Below, piece after piece: positions 25,602 through 33,940 of a stretch of 64,000 bases of DNA. Within the stretch, counting starts at the first letter, position 1. Each line of letters opens with the position of its first letter. The DNA lies in the NCBI RefSeq assembly GCF_039889165.1, contig NZ_JAYMYY010000001.1, positions 1,364,001-1,428,000 of the forward strand. Reading direction: 5' to 3'. This DNA is from Pseudocitrobacter cyperus (lineage in GTDB: Bacteria; Pseudomonadota; Gammaproteobacteria; Enterobacterales; Enterobacteriaceae). The notes below the pieces were generated by a model. It was not told the DNA's origin. It worked only from the letters and a program-made list of their open reading frames with translations, and did no database searches. Made by a program: the position numbers and the translations under genes.

Positions 25602-25686
25602 GCGGGAGTGGCGAAATTGGTAGACGCACCAGATTTAGGTTCTGGCGCCGCAAGGTGTGCGAGTTCAAGTCTCGCCTCCCGCACCA
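25602..25686 (+). tRNA. leuW: tRNA-Leu (TAG)
   Basis: Type II tRNA of 85 bases with long variable arm and encoded CCA; anticodon TAG in GATTTAGGTTC. Confidence 0.95.
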
Positions 25687-25709
25687 TTCACCCGTATGCG
25701 TTGCACGGA

Positions 25710-25784
25710 TGGGGTATCGCCAAGCGGTAAGGCACCGGTTTTTGATACCGGCATTCCCTGGTTCGAATCCAGGTACCCCAGCCA
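25710..25784 (+). tRNA. glnU: tRNA-Gln (TTG)
   Basis: 75 bases with encoded CCA; anticodon stem CCGGT/ACCGG enclosing TTG. Identical to the next copy at 25821. Confidence 0.95.
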
Positions 25785-25820
25785 CCTTTCTTCGATATTT
25801 GCGGTTATCCGCGACGGTAT

Positions 25821-25895
25821 TGGGGTATCGCCAAGCGGTAAGGCACCGGTTTTTGATACCGGCATTCCCTGGTTCGAATCCAGGTACCCCAGCCA
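25821..25895 (+). tRNA. glnW: tRNA-Gln (TTG), second copy
   Basis: Identical 75-base copy of the preceding tRNA-Gln. It is flanked by the nine-base inverted repeat TTTCTTCGA (25787-25795) / TCGAAGAAA (25896-25904). Confidence 0.95.
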
Positions 25896-25914
25896 TCGAA
25901 GAAACGCAGTACCT

Positions 25915-25991
25915 GGCTACGTAGCTCAGTTGGTTAGAGCACATCACTCATAATGATGGGGTCACAGGTTCGAATCCCGTCGTAGCCACCA
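25915..25991 (+). tRNA. metU: tRNA-Met (CAT), second elongator copy
   Basis: Identical to the copy at 25516 over all 77 bases, encoded CCA included. Confidence 0.95.
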
Positions 25992-26034
25992 AATTAGAAA
26001 TTTATCGATGTTTTCGGTAAACTAAAAGAATTGT

Positions 26035-26109
26035 TGGGGTATCGCCAAGCGGTAAGGCTCTGGTTTCTGATACCAGCATTCCGAGGTTCGAATCCTCGTA
26101 CCCCAGCCA
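26035..26109 (+). tRNA. glnV: tRNA-Gln (CTG)
   Basis: 75 bases with encoded CCA; anticodon CTG between stem halves CTGGT/ACCAG. Identical to the copy at 26146. Confidence 0.95.
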
Positions 26110-26145
26110 TTTTCCAAAGACGTTCACACTGTGAGCGCACCCTGT

Positions 26146-26220
26146 TGGGGTATCGCCAAGCGGTAAGGCTCTGGTTTCTGATACCAGCATTCCGAGGTTC
26201 GAATCCTCGTACCCCAGCCA
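26146..26220 (+). tRNA. glnX: tRNA-Gln (CTG), second copy
   Basis: Last tRNA of the cluster, identical to the preceding CTG tRNA-Gln and followed within ten bases by the operon terminator. Confidence 0.95.
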
Positions 26221-26227
26221 CTCTTTT

Positions 26228-26254
26228 AAAAGCTCGCTTCGGCGAGCTTTTTTG
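26228..26254 (+). terminator. Terminator of the tRNA operon
   Basis: Stem AAAAGCTCGC/GCGAGCTTTT with a TTCG tetraloop and a T run. Confidence 0.92.
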
Positions 26255-26272
26255 TTTTTGTCGTCCAGGGAA

Positions 26273-26302
26273 AGTGCCGGATACGCTACGCTTATCCGGC
26301 CT
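26273..26302. repeat. REP-like palindrome between the tRNA operon and ubiF
   Basis: GCCGGATACGCTACGCTTATCCGGC, a REP unit of the same type as those after nagD and rihA. Confidence 0.7.
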
Positions 26303-26310
26303 GGGGAAAA

Positions 26311-27486
26311 CTACAACCCTAACGCGTACTTCAGCGCCTGGCGTTTTAACACACCTGCGCGCTGGGCGGCCATTAACCCAATATTACGCGCAATCTTCAG
26401 CGGGCTGAGATCGTTACTGAACCCCGCATAGAAAAGATCCATGCCTGACTGCATCAGGAAATTATCTGCGAGTCGGCGAGACTGGTAGCGCTTCAGTACG
26501 CGTTCACTGGCCCAGTCTTCGGCATAACCGCGCGCATTCGCCAGCACGTCAATCAGCGCTTCCACGTCGCGATAACCCAGATTCACGCCCTGCCCCGCCA
26601 GTGGGTGAATGGTATGTGCCGCATCGCCGACCAGAGCCAGCCCCGGCTGGACATACTGCAACGCGTGACGGCGGGTAAGTGGGAATGCACCTGCCGCGAT
26701 GGGGGTGACGTGACCCAGCCGCTGCGGGAAATGGGTGTGGATCTCCTGCTGAAGTTGCGGCATAGACAGCGCCTGTAGCTGACGAATGCGTGCAGGCGTG
26801 TCGTACCACACCAACGATGCCCAATTATCGAACAACGGTAAAAACGCGCGCGGCCCGGTGGGCGAAAATTGCTGCCAGGTGCTGTCTCCAGGGTCGTTTT
26901 CACACTGTACGGTGATCAGCATGCAGGATTGCGGATACTGCCAGCCATGTATGCCGATACCCGCCATCTGGCGCACCTGAGAAAATGCGCCGTCCGCGCC
27001 AATGACCAGACGGGTGGACAGCGTATCTCCCTCAGCCAGCGTCAACAGGCGACGTCCCGCTTCCATTGTCATCCCATTAAGGGTTTTGCCGGTTATCAGC
27101 GTCACCTGTGGATGCGCTTCAAGCGCCTGCCACAACGCCCACTGCAGGACGTTGTTCTCAACCATATAACCCAGTTGCGGCAGTTTCAGCTCGGCGGCAT
27201 CGAACACCACATGCGCATTCTGCCACTCCCATGTTTCCAGGCGACGCCAGGCGTGAACGCGCATGGCCTGTATGGCCTCCCACACGCCTAGCCCACGCAG
27301 CAGCGATACTGATGCCGCGCTGATGGCCGAAATGCGCACATCGGGCTGCGATCCCGGCTCAAAATAAACAGGCGCTGATTTTTCCAGAACAGTAACGGAA
27401 AAACCGGCCTGCGCCAGCCCCAGGGCCAGAGCGCCGCCGACCATTCCACCGCCTACCACGACGACATCTGTTTGCCGAATTGTCAT
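26311..27486 (-). CDS. ubiF: 3-demethoxyubiquinol 3-hydroxylase UbiF
   Basis: FAD monooxygenase that adds the last ring hydroxyl in aerobic ubiquinone synthesis. The ATG at 27486 (MTIRQTDVVVVGGG) gives 391 residues, the E. coli length; GGA lies eight bases ahead of it, so I prefer it to the TTG two codons upstream. Seen: N-terminal FAD-binding GGGMVGGALALGLA, the middle DG motif (VIGADGAFSQVR) and the C-terminal GDAAHTIHPLAGQGVNLG ribityl-binding motif. Divergent from miaB. Confidence 0.96.
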   Translation of the reverse strand: MTIRQTDVVVVGGGMVGGALALGLAQAGFSVTVLEKSAPVYFEPGSQPDVRISAISAASVSLLRGLGVWEAIQAMRVHAWRRLETWEWQNAHVVFDAAELKLPQLGYMVENNVLQWALWQALEAHPQVTLITGKTLNGMTMEAGRRLLTLAEGDTLSTRLVIGADGAFSQVRQMAGIGIHGWQYPQSCMLITVQCENDPGDSTWQQFSPTGPRAFLPLFDNWASLVWYDTPARIRQLQALSMPQLQQEIHTHFPQRLGHVTPIAAGAFPLTRRHALQYVQPGLALVGDAAHTIHPLAGQGVNLGYRDVEALIDVLANARGYAEDWASERVLKRYQSRRLADNFLMQSGMDLFYAGFSNDLSPLKIARNIGLMAAQRAGVLKRQALKYALGL

Positions 27487-27648
27487 AGTCAATTATCCTT
27501 AACCGTTAATGCCTTAAGTTTACCGGATTTTCCACCGCTTGAGGTCATACTGGTCACAACCGCATCAAAGCATTACAATACGCGCCCTGTATTCCTGGCT
27601 ATTTCCCCGCCATTTTCGGGGTATAAACACTTAAGCAAGAGCAAGTCG

Positions 27649-29073
27649 ATGACAAAAAAACTCCATATTAAAACCTGGGGCTGTCAGATGAACGAGTACG
27701 ATTCATCCAGGATGGCCGATCTGCTGGATGCCACTCACGGGTATCAACTCACTGAAGTGGCTGAAGAAGCGGATGTGCTGCTGCTTAATACCTGCTCAAT
27801 CCGCGAGAAGGCACAGGAAAAAGTCTTCCATCAATTAGGTCGCTGGAAATTATTAAAGGAAAAAAAACCAGGCCTGATTATTGGCGTCGGCGGCTGCGTG
27901 GCCTCTCAGGAGGGCAAGCTGATTCGTCAGCGCGCGCACTACGTGGATATCATTTTTGGCCCGCAGACGCTGCACCGTCTGCCAGAGATGATTAATGCTG
28001 TGCGCGAAAAACGCCGCCCGGTTATTGACGTCAGCTTCCCGGAAATTGAGAAGTTCGACCGCCTGCCGGAACCCCGCGCGGAGGGGCCGACAGCCTTTGT
28101 TTCCATCATGGAAGGCTGCAACAAATATTGTACTTACTGCGTGGTGCCATATACCCGTGGTGAAGAAGTCAGCCGCCCATGTGATGATATCCTGTTTGAA
28201 GTCGCGCAACTGGCGGCGCAGGGTGTGCGTGAAATTCACCTGCTCGGTCAGAACGTGAATGCCTGGCGCGGTGAAAACTACGACGGCACAACTGGCTCAT
28301 TTTCTGAACTGCTGCGCCTGGTCGCCGCCATCGATGGTATCGACCGCCTGCGTTTCACCACCAGCCATCCAATCGAGTTCACCGACGATATCATTGAAGT
28401 CTACCGCGACACGCCTGAACTGGTCAGTTTCCTCCATCTGCCAGTGCAGTGCGGTTCCGACCGCGTACTGAACCTGATGGGCCGCACACACACTGTGCTG
28501 GAGTATAAATCGATCATCCGTAAGCTGCGCGCAGCGCGCCCGGATATCCAGATTAGCTCTGACTTTATCGTCGGTTTCCCTGGTGAAACCACTCAGGATT
28601 TCGAGCAAACCATGAAGCTGATTGGTGAAGTCAATTTCGACGTCAGCTACAGCTTTATTTTCTCCGCCCGCCCGGGTACGCCTGCCGCCGATATGGTCGA
28701 CGATGTGCCGGACGAAGAGAAAAAACAGCGCCTGTATATCTTGCAGGAGCGCATCACCCAGCAGGCCATGGCGTGGAGCCGCCGTATGCTTGGCACCACC
28801 CAGCGTATTCTGGTCGAGGGTACCTCGCGTAAGAGCGTGATGGAGCTGACGGGTCGTACCGAAAATAACCGCGTGGTGAACTTTGAAGGCACCCCGGATA
28901 TGGTCGGTAAGTTTGTCGATGTCGAGATTGTGGATGTCTACACCAACTCGCTGCGCGGCAAACTGGTGCGCACAGAAGATGAAATGGGCCTGCGTGTGGT
29001 CGAATCACCGGAATCGGTCATCGCCCGTACCCGTAAAGAGAATGAACTGGGCGTCGGTGTTTACCAGCCGTAA
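27649..29073 (+). CDS. miaB: tRNA-2-methylthio-N6-isopentenyladenosine methylthiotransferase
   Basis: Radical-SAM enzyme that adds the 2-methylthio group to i6A37 of tRNAs reading UNN codons. The ATG at 27649 gives 474 residues as in E. coli, although the frame is open upstream. Seen: N-terminal auxiliary-cluster cysteines (KTWGCQMN, NTCSIRE, GGCVASQ), the radical-SAM triad Cys157/161/164 in CNKYCTYC, and a C-terminal TRAM domain. A cysteine occupies residue 268 (VQCGSD), where I remember serine in E. coli. Confidence 0.96.
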   Translation: MTKKLHIKTWGCQMNEYDSSRMADLLDATHGYQLTEVAEEADVLLLNTCSIREKAQEKVFHQLGRWKLLKEKKPGLIIGVGGCVASQEGKLIRQRAHYVDIIFGPQTLHRLPEMINAVREKRRPVIDVSFPEIEKFDRLPEPRAEGPTAFVSIMEGCNKYCTYCVVPYTRGEEVSRPCDDILFEVAQLAAQGVREIHLLGQNVNAWRGENYDGTTGSFSELLRLVAAIDGIDRLRFTTSHPIEFTDDIIEVYRDTPELVSFLHLPVQCGSDRVLNLMGRTHTVLEYKSIIRKLRAARPDIQISSDFIVGFPGETTQDFEQTMKLIGEVNFDVSYSFIFSARPGTPAADMVDDVPDEEKKQRLYILQERITQQAMAWSRRMLGTTQRILVEGTSRKSVMELTGRTENNRVVNFEGTPDMVGKFVDVEIVDVYTNSLRGKLVRTEDEMGLRVVESPESVIARTRKENELGVGVYQP

Positions 29074-29079
29074 ACCTTT

Positions 29080-29109
29080 CGGCCTGCCGCTCCGGCAGGC
29101 CTTGTTTTC
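29080..29109 (+). terminator. miaB terminator
   Basis: Stem GGCCTGCC/GGCAGGCC followed by TTGTTTT, shortly after the miaB stop. Confidence 0.8.
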
Positions 29110-29211
29110 TCTGCCTTTCACCCAAATATCCATTGCAATGCTTGCGCCTTTATTACCTGGCGTGAATAATTTCATCAATGATGACCCGATTGTCGGGATG
29201 AGTCTGATCCC

Positions 29212-29240
29212 AGGCCGGATACGCGTATCGCCATCCGGTA
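29212..29240. repeat. REP-like palindrome between miaB and ybeZ
   Basis: GCCGGATACGCGTATCGCCATCCGGT, an imperfect REP unit ending about 20 bp before the ybeZ start. Confidence 0.6.
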
Positions 29241-29259
29241 AACATGAAAGAGGAACAGT

Positions 29260-30306
29260 TTGAACATAGACACTCGCGAAATTACTCTGGAGCCAGCAGA
29301 CAACGCCCGCCTGCTGAGCCTGTGCGGCCCGTTTGATGACAACATCAAACAGCTTGAGCGGCGACTGGGCATCGAAATCAACCGCCGCGATAATCACTTC
29401 AAACTCACCGGACGCGCGATTTGCGTCACCGCTGCGGCAGACATTCTACGCAGCCTGTATGTCGATACCGCCCCGATGCGCGGTCAGATTCAGGATATTG
29501 AGCCGGAGCAAATCCACCTCGCGATCAAAGAAGCACGCGTGCTGGAACAGAGCGCCGAGAGCGTGCCGGACTACGGCAAGGCTATCAATATCAAAACCAA
29601 ACGTGGCGTTATTAAGCCACGCACGCCAAACCAGGCGCAGTATATCGCCAACATTCTTGACCACGACATCACCTTCGGCGTGGGCCCGGCGGGTACAGGT
29701 AAAACCTATCTGGCGGTCGCGGCGGCGGTTGATGCGCTGGAACGTCAGGAAATTCGTCGTATTCTGCTGACTCGTCCGGCCGTGGAAGCGGGTGAAAAAC
29801 TGGGCTTCCTGCCCGGGGATTTAAGCCAGAAAGTTGACCCGTATCTGCGCCCGCTGTACGACGCGCTGTTTGAGATGCTCGGCTTCGAGAAAGTAGAAAA
29901 ACTGATTGAGCGCAACGTGATTGAAGTGGCCCCGCTGGCCTACATGCGCGGACGCACGCTGAACGATGCCTTTATCATTCTTGATGAGAGCCAGAACACC
30001 ACCATCGAACAGATGAAAATGTTCCTGACCCGCATCGGCTTTAACTCAAAAGCGGTGATCACCGGCGACGTCACCCAGATTGACCTGCCGCGCAACACCA
30101 AATCCGGCCTGCGCCATGCCATTGAAGTGCTGGCCAACGTCGATGAAATTAGCTTTAACTTCTTCCACAGCGAAGACGTGGTTCGTCACCCTGTGGTGGC
30201 GCGCATCGTTAACGCCTATGAAGCCTGGGAAGAAGCAGAACAAAAACGTAAAGCTGAGCTGGCTGCGGAACGAAAACGCGAAGCTCAGGAACAGGAGCAG
30301 AAATGA
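29260..30306 (+). CDS. ybeZ: PhoH-like ATPase YbeZ
   Basis: Cytoplasmic PhoH-family P-loop ATPase that partners YbeY in RNA processing. The start is TTG at 29260 behind AGAGGA; the nearby ATG at 29244 is out of frame, so the rare start is forced. 348 residues. Walker A GPAGTGKT at about residue 142, Walker B FIILDESQN, and a C-terminal Lys/Glu-rich tail (EQKRKAELAAERKRE) that extends as charged helix. It overlaps ybeY by four bases. Confidence 0.95.
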   Translation: MNIDTREITLEPADNARLLSLCGPFDDNIKQLERRLGIEINRRDNHFKLTGRAICVTAAADILRSLYVDTAPMRGQIQDIEPEQIHLAIKEARVLEQSAESVPDYGKAINIKTKRGVIKPRTPNQAQYIANILDHDITFGVGPAGTGKTYLAVAAAVDALERQEIRRILLTRPAVEAGEKLGFLPGDLSQKVDPYLRPLYDALFEMLGFEKVEKLIERNVIEVAPLAYMRGRTLNDAFIILDESQNTTIEQMKMFLTRIGFNSKAVITGDVTQIDLPRNTKSGLRHAIEVLANVDEISFNFFHSEDVVRHPVVARIVNAYEAWEEAEQKRKAELAAERKREAQEQEQK

Positions 30307-30770
30307 GTCAGGTGATCCTCGATCTCCAGTTGGCCTGTGAAGACAACACCGGTCTGCCCGACGAAAGTCAATTTCAGACATGGCTGGATGCCGTTATCCC
30401 GCAATTTCAGGAAGAATCAGAAGTGACGATTCGCCTGGTGGATAGCGCGGAAAGCCATGAGCTCAACCTGACCTATCGCGGAATGGACAAACCGACCAAC
30501 GTGCTCTCCTTCCCGTTCGAAGCACCGCCTGGCATGGAGATGCCGCTGCTGGGCGATCTCATTATCTGCCGTCAGGTCGTTGAACGCGAAGCGAAAGAAC
30601 AGAATGTGCCGCTGGACTCCCACTGGGCGCATATGGTGGTGCACGGTAGCCTGCATCTGCTGGGGTACGACCATATCGAAGATGACGAAGCCGAAGAGAT
30701 GGAAGGCATCGAAACGGAGATAATGCTTGCTCTGGGCTATGAGGATCCGTACATTGCCGAGAAAGAGTAA
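30303..30770 (+). CDS. ybeY: Endoribonuclease YbeY
   Basis: Zinc-dependent endoribonuclease needed for 16S rRNA 3'-end maturation and ribosome quality control. 155 residues as in E. coli. The metal-binding signature HGSLHLLGYDH is at residues 114-124 with all three histidines. Start codon ATG overlaps the ybeZ stop (ATGA), followed by a terminator-like hairpin before ybeX. Confidence 0.97.
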   Translation: MSQVILDLQLACEDNTGLPDESQFQTWLDAVIPQFQEESEVTIRLVDSAESHELNLTYRGMDKPTNVLSFPFEAPPGMEMPLLGDLIICRQVVEREAKEQNVPLDSHWAHMVVHGSLHLLGYDHIEDDEAEEMEGIETEIMLALGYEDPYIAEKE

Positions 30771-30799
30771 CTGCCGGGCTTCGGCCCGACAGTTTTTTT
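30770..30799 (+). terminator. Hairpin with T run between ybeY and ybeX
   Basis: ACTGCCGGGC, TTCG loop, GCCCGACAGT, then seven T. It should end most ybeZY transcripts, leaving ybeX and lnt to a separate promoter or readthrough. Confidence 0.85.
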
Positions 30800-30868
30800 A
30801 TTGCCGCCCAACGCTGAGTTTGCGCGTGGCGGCTTTGATAAACTAACCATGAGAACCCAAACGACGCC

Positions 30869-31747
30869 ATGAGCGACGACAATTCACACAGTAGTGACAC
30901 AGTAAACAGCAAAAAGGGATTTTTCTCCCTCTTACTCAACCAGCTTTTCCACGGTGAACCGAAAAACCGCGATGAACTGCTGGAGCTGATCCGTGATTCC
31001 GGGCAAAACGACCTTATCGACGAAGATACGCGTGATATGCTCGAAGGGGTAATGGACATCGCCGACCAGCGCGTTCGCGATATCATGATCCCCCGCTCCC
31101 AGATGATTACCCTGAAACGTAACCAGACCCTTGATGAATGTCTCGACGTCATCATCGAATCTGCGCACTCTCGTTTCCCGGTGATTAGCGAGGACAAAGA
31201 TCACATCGAAGGGATTTTGATGGCCAAAGATCTGCTGCCGTTTATGCGCAGCGATGCCGAAGCCTTCAGCATGGACAAAGTGTTACGTCAGGCGGTTGTC
31301 GTCCCTGAGAGCAAACGGGTTGACCGGATGCTCAAAGAGTTCCGCTCGCAGCGCTATCACATGGCGATTGTTATCGATGAGTTTGGCGGCGTCTCCGGCC
31401 TCGTGACCATCGAAGATATTCTCGAACTGATTGTCGGTGAAATTGAAGATGAGTACGACGAAGAAGATGATATCGACTTCCGTCAGCTCAGCCGCCACAC
31501 CTGGACGGTGCGCGCGCTGGCTTCCATCGAAGATTTCAACGAAGCCTTTGAAACGCACTTCAGCGATGAAGAAGTGGATACCATTGGCGGCCTGGTAATG
31601 CAGGCATTTGGTCATCTGCCGGCACGCGGCGAGACCATCGACATTGACGGTTACCAATTCAAGGTAGCAATGGCGGACAGCCGTCGTATCATCCAGGTTC
31701 ATGTCAAACTTCCTGATGACGCGCCGCAGCCGAAAATGGAAGACTAA
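30869..31747 (+). CDS. ybeX: CorC/YbeX CBS-domain protein
   Basis: Cytoplasmic protein with two CBS domains (about residues 70-190, IMIPRSQMITL and VIDEFGGVSGLVTIEDI) and a C-terminal CorC_HlyC transporter-associated domain. 292 residues as in E. coli. It was first linked to CorA-dependent magnesium/cobalt efflux (corC) and more recently to ribosome metabolism, in keeping with its place after ybeZY. The lnt gene starts 22 bp downstream. Confidence 0.95.
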   Translation: MSDDNSHSSDTVNSKKGFFSLLLNQLFHGEPKNRDELLELIRDSGQNDLIDEDTRDMLEGVMDIADQRVRDIMIPRSQMITLKRNQTLDECLDVIIESAHSRFPVISEDKDHIEGILMAKDLLPFMRSDAEAFSMDKVLRQAVVVPESKRVDRMLKEFRSQRYHMAIVIDEFGGVSGLVTIEDILELIVGEIEDEYDEEDDIDFRQLSRHTWTVRALASIEDFNEAFETHFSDEEVDTIGGLVMQAFGHLPARGETIDIDGYQFKVAMADSRRIIQVHVKLPDDAPQPKMED

Positions 31748-31769
31748 ACTAACAGGACATTTAGCCTAA

Positions 31770-33308
31770 ATGGTATTTGCCTCTCTTATTGAACGCCAGC
31801 GCGTGCGCTTACTGCTGGCGCTGTTATTCGGAGCCAGCGGAACGCTGGCTTTTTCTCCTTATGATATCTGGCCTGCCGCTCTTATCTCCCTGATGGGCTT
31901 ACAGGCGCTCACTCTGAATCGACGTCCGCTACAAAGCGCCTGGATTGGCTATTTCTGGGGAATGGGGCTGTTCGGTTCCGGTATCCACTGGATTTACGTC
32001 AGCATCGCCCAGTTTGGTGGCATGCCAGGCCCGGTGAATGTCTTCCTCGTAGTGCTGCTGGCGGCGTATATGTCGCTCTATACCGGGCTATTTAGCGGCA
32101 TTCTGTCGCGCCTGTGGCCGAAAGCAAACTGGATACGCGTCGCGATAGCCGCGCCGGTTATCTGGCAAATCACCGAGTTTCTGCGCGGCTGGGTATTGAC
32201 CGGCTTCCCGTGGTTACAGTTCGGCTATAGTCAGATTGACGGCCCGTTGAAAGGCCTTGCGCCGATCATGGGCGTGGAGGCGATCAACTTCCTGCTGATG
32301 TCCGTTAGCGGCCTGCTGGTGCTGGCGGCGGTAACGCGTAACTGGCGTCCTGCCGTGGTCGCGATGGTGCTCTTCGCCCTGCCCTTCCCGCTGCGTTACA
32401 TCCAGTGGTATCAGCTTGAGCCGCAGCGCGCAACGCAGGTTTCACTGGTGCAGGGCGATATTGCCCAGTCGCTGAAGTGGGATGAAAACCAGCTTATCAA
32501 TACGCTGAAAATTTATCTCAACGCCACGCAACCCGAGATGGGCAAGTCGCAACTGATTATCTGGCCTGAGTCAGCCATTCCGGATCTGGAAATTAATCAG
32601 CAGAACTTCCTGCGCATGATGGATGACCTGCTGCGTTCAAAAGACACTACGCTGGTAACGGGCATCGTCGACGCACGTCTGAACAAACAGAACCGTTACG
32701 ACACCTACAACACCATCATTACGCTGGGCAAAGACAATCCTTACAGCTATGAGTCTAAGAACCGCTATAACAAAAATCACCTGGTTCCCTTTGGTGAGTT
32801 TGTGCCGCTGGAATCGATTCTGCGCCCGTTAGCACCGTTCTTCGACCTGCCAATGTCATCGTTCAGCCGCGGAGCCTACGTCCAGCCGCAACTGCTGGCG
32901 CATAATATGAAGCTGACTGCCGCCATTTGCTACGAGATTATTCTTGGCGAGCAGGTGCGCGATAACTTCCGTCCGGATACCGACTTCCTGCTAACCATCT
33001 CCAACGATGCGTGGTTTGGTAAGTCTATCGGCCCATGGCAGCACTTCCAGATGGCACGTATGCGCTCCCTGGAACTGGCTCGCCCGCTGTTGCGCAGCAC
33101 CAACAACGGCATCACTGCGGTAATTGGCCCGCAGGGTGAGATTCAGGCGATGATCCCGCAGTTTACCCGCCAGGTGCTGACCACCACCGTGACGCCAACC
33201 ACAGGCTTAACGCCTTATGCCCGTACCGGTAACTGGCCACTGTGGGCGCTCACCGCGCTGTTTGGCTTTGGTGCGCTGGTGATGAGTTTGCGTCAGCGTC
33301 GGAAGTAA
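31770..33308 (+). CDS. lnt: Apolipoprotein N-acyltransferase
   Basis: Inner-membrane enzyme that N-acylates the terminal cysteine of lipoproteins, the last step before Lol sorting. 512 residues as in E. coli. N-terminal membrane helices (to about residue 210) precede a periplasmic nitrilase domain with the triad Glu267 (WPESAIPD), Lys335 (YNKNHLVPFGE) and Cys387 (AICYEI), then a last membrane helix. Next to ybeX, probably cotranscribed. Confidence 0.97.
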   Translation: MVFASLIERQRVRLLLALLFGASGTLAFSPYDIWPAALISLMGLQALTLNRRPLQSAWIGYFWGMGLFGSGIHWIYVSIAQFGGMPGPVNVFLVVLLAAYMSLYTGLFSGILSRLWPKANWIRVAIAAPVIWQITEFLRGWVLTGFPWLQFGYSQIDGPLKGLAPIMGVEAINFLLMSVSGLLVLAAVTRNWRPAVVAMVLFALPFPLRYIQWYQLEPQRATQVSLVQGDIAQSLKWDENQLINTLKIYLNATQPEMGKSQLIIWPESAIPDLEINQQNFLRMMDDLLRSKDTTLVTGIVDARLNKQNRYDTYNTIITLGKDNPYSYESKNRYNKNHLVPFGEFVPLESILRPLAPFFDLPMSSFSRGAYVQPQLLAHNMKLTAAICYEIILGEQVRDNFRPDTDFLLTISNDAWFGKSIGPWQHFQMARMRSLELARPLLRSTNNGITAVIGPQGEIQAMIPQFTRQVLTTTVTPTTGLTPYARTGNWPLWALTALFGFGALVMSLRQRRK

Positions 33309-33313
33309 TCTTC

Positions 33314-33625
33314 CTCCCCTCACCCTAACCCTCTCCCGCAGGGAGAGGGGACTGTTCGCCCCCGTTTTTATGCCCTGCGCTGGTTTTCTCCCTCTCCCTC
33401 AAGGGAGAGGGGACTGATTGTGCACGTTGTTAAGTTCCGCGCTGGTTTTCTCCCTCTCCATGTGGGAGAGGGCCGGGGTGAGGGCATCAGCGCGCACATT
33501 TCCCCCTCACCCTAACCCTCTCCCTCAAGGGAGAGGGGACGGATTGTGCACGTTGTTAAGTTCCGCGCCGGTTTTCTCCCTCTCCCTGTGGGAGAGGGCC
33601 GGGGTGAGGGCATCAGCGCACATAC
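33314..33625. repeat. Cluster of GC-rich palindromic repeats
   Basis: Five hairpin units built from CCCTCTCCC/GGGAGAGGG stems lie at about 33316-33350, 33388-33412, 33449-33485, 33502-33538 and 33574-33610, in alternating orientation (some with CACCCTAACCCTCTCCC, others with GAGAGGGCCGGGGTGAGG). A segment of about 85 bp that includes one unit is directly repeated (33412-33499 and 33539-33623) with few changes. Open frames across it are repeat-coded and not genes. Such elements are dispersed extragenic repeats in several enterobacterial genera. Confidence 0.85.
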
Positions 33626-33644
33626 CCCCCCACACTCCCCATTC

Positions 33645-33660
33645 TGGCACGACAATTGCT
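33645..33660 (+). promoter_or_regulatory. Sigma-54 promoter for gltIJKL
   Basis: TGGCACGACAATTGCT is an exact TGGCAC-N5-TTGCT match to the -24/-12 consensus. It would start a transcript near 33672, leaving a leader of about 270 nt before gltI. E. coli gltIJKL is also, as I recall, a sigma-54 operon. Confidence 0.8.
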
Positions 33661-33705
33661 TAATACATTCAGGCAGTAATGAATTTTGTATTAGCGCAAC
33701 CCGGT

Positions 33706-33773
33706 AGCACCAAAATGAATCATAGGTAGCACCTCTTCAGTGCAATCTGCGATTTTTGCCACAAAATGGTGCG
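33706..33773 (+). promoter_or_regulatory. Three NtrC-like boxes in the gltI leader
   Basis: AGCACCAAAATGAATCA (33706-33722), AGCACCTCTTCAGTGCA (33728-33744) and TGCCACAAAATGGTGCG (33757-33773) resemble the NtrC site TGCAC-N7-GTGCA; the second has the intact GCAC-N7-GTGC dyad. All lie downstream of the sigma-54 promoter. The rest of the leader, 33774-33940, is A/T-rich and without an evident gene. Confidence 0.5.
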
Positions 33774-33940
33774 GAGCAGTTCGCAAAAACAAACAATAAA
33801 TCACCAAATTCTTTACATTAAGCCACACTGAATGTTAACAAACAGAGATAACGCTGCACGCCAAAGTTGCACGCGATAACAACACAAACATCACTAAGGG
33901 TATCTATGCGTCGATGGCGCAGATGATAAAGGAGCTGGAT

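Noticed and set aside
25549..26221. Open frames on both strands across the tRNA genes (peptides such as GYLDSNQGMPVSKTGALPLG)
   Set aside because: They are translations of tRNA-Gln and tRNA-Met copies and their spacers; such frames are a well-known annotation artefact.
33418..33663. 81-codon open frame with HPNPLPQGRG-type repeats
   Set aside because: It is coded entirely by the palindromic repeat block, has repeated low-complexity peptides and no ribosome site; it is a repeat by-product.
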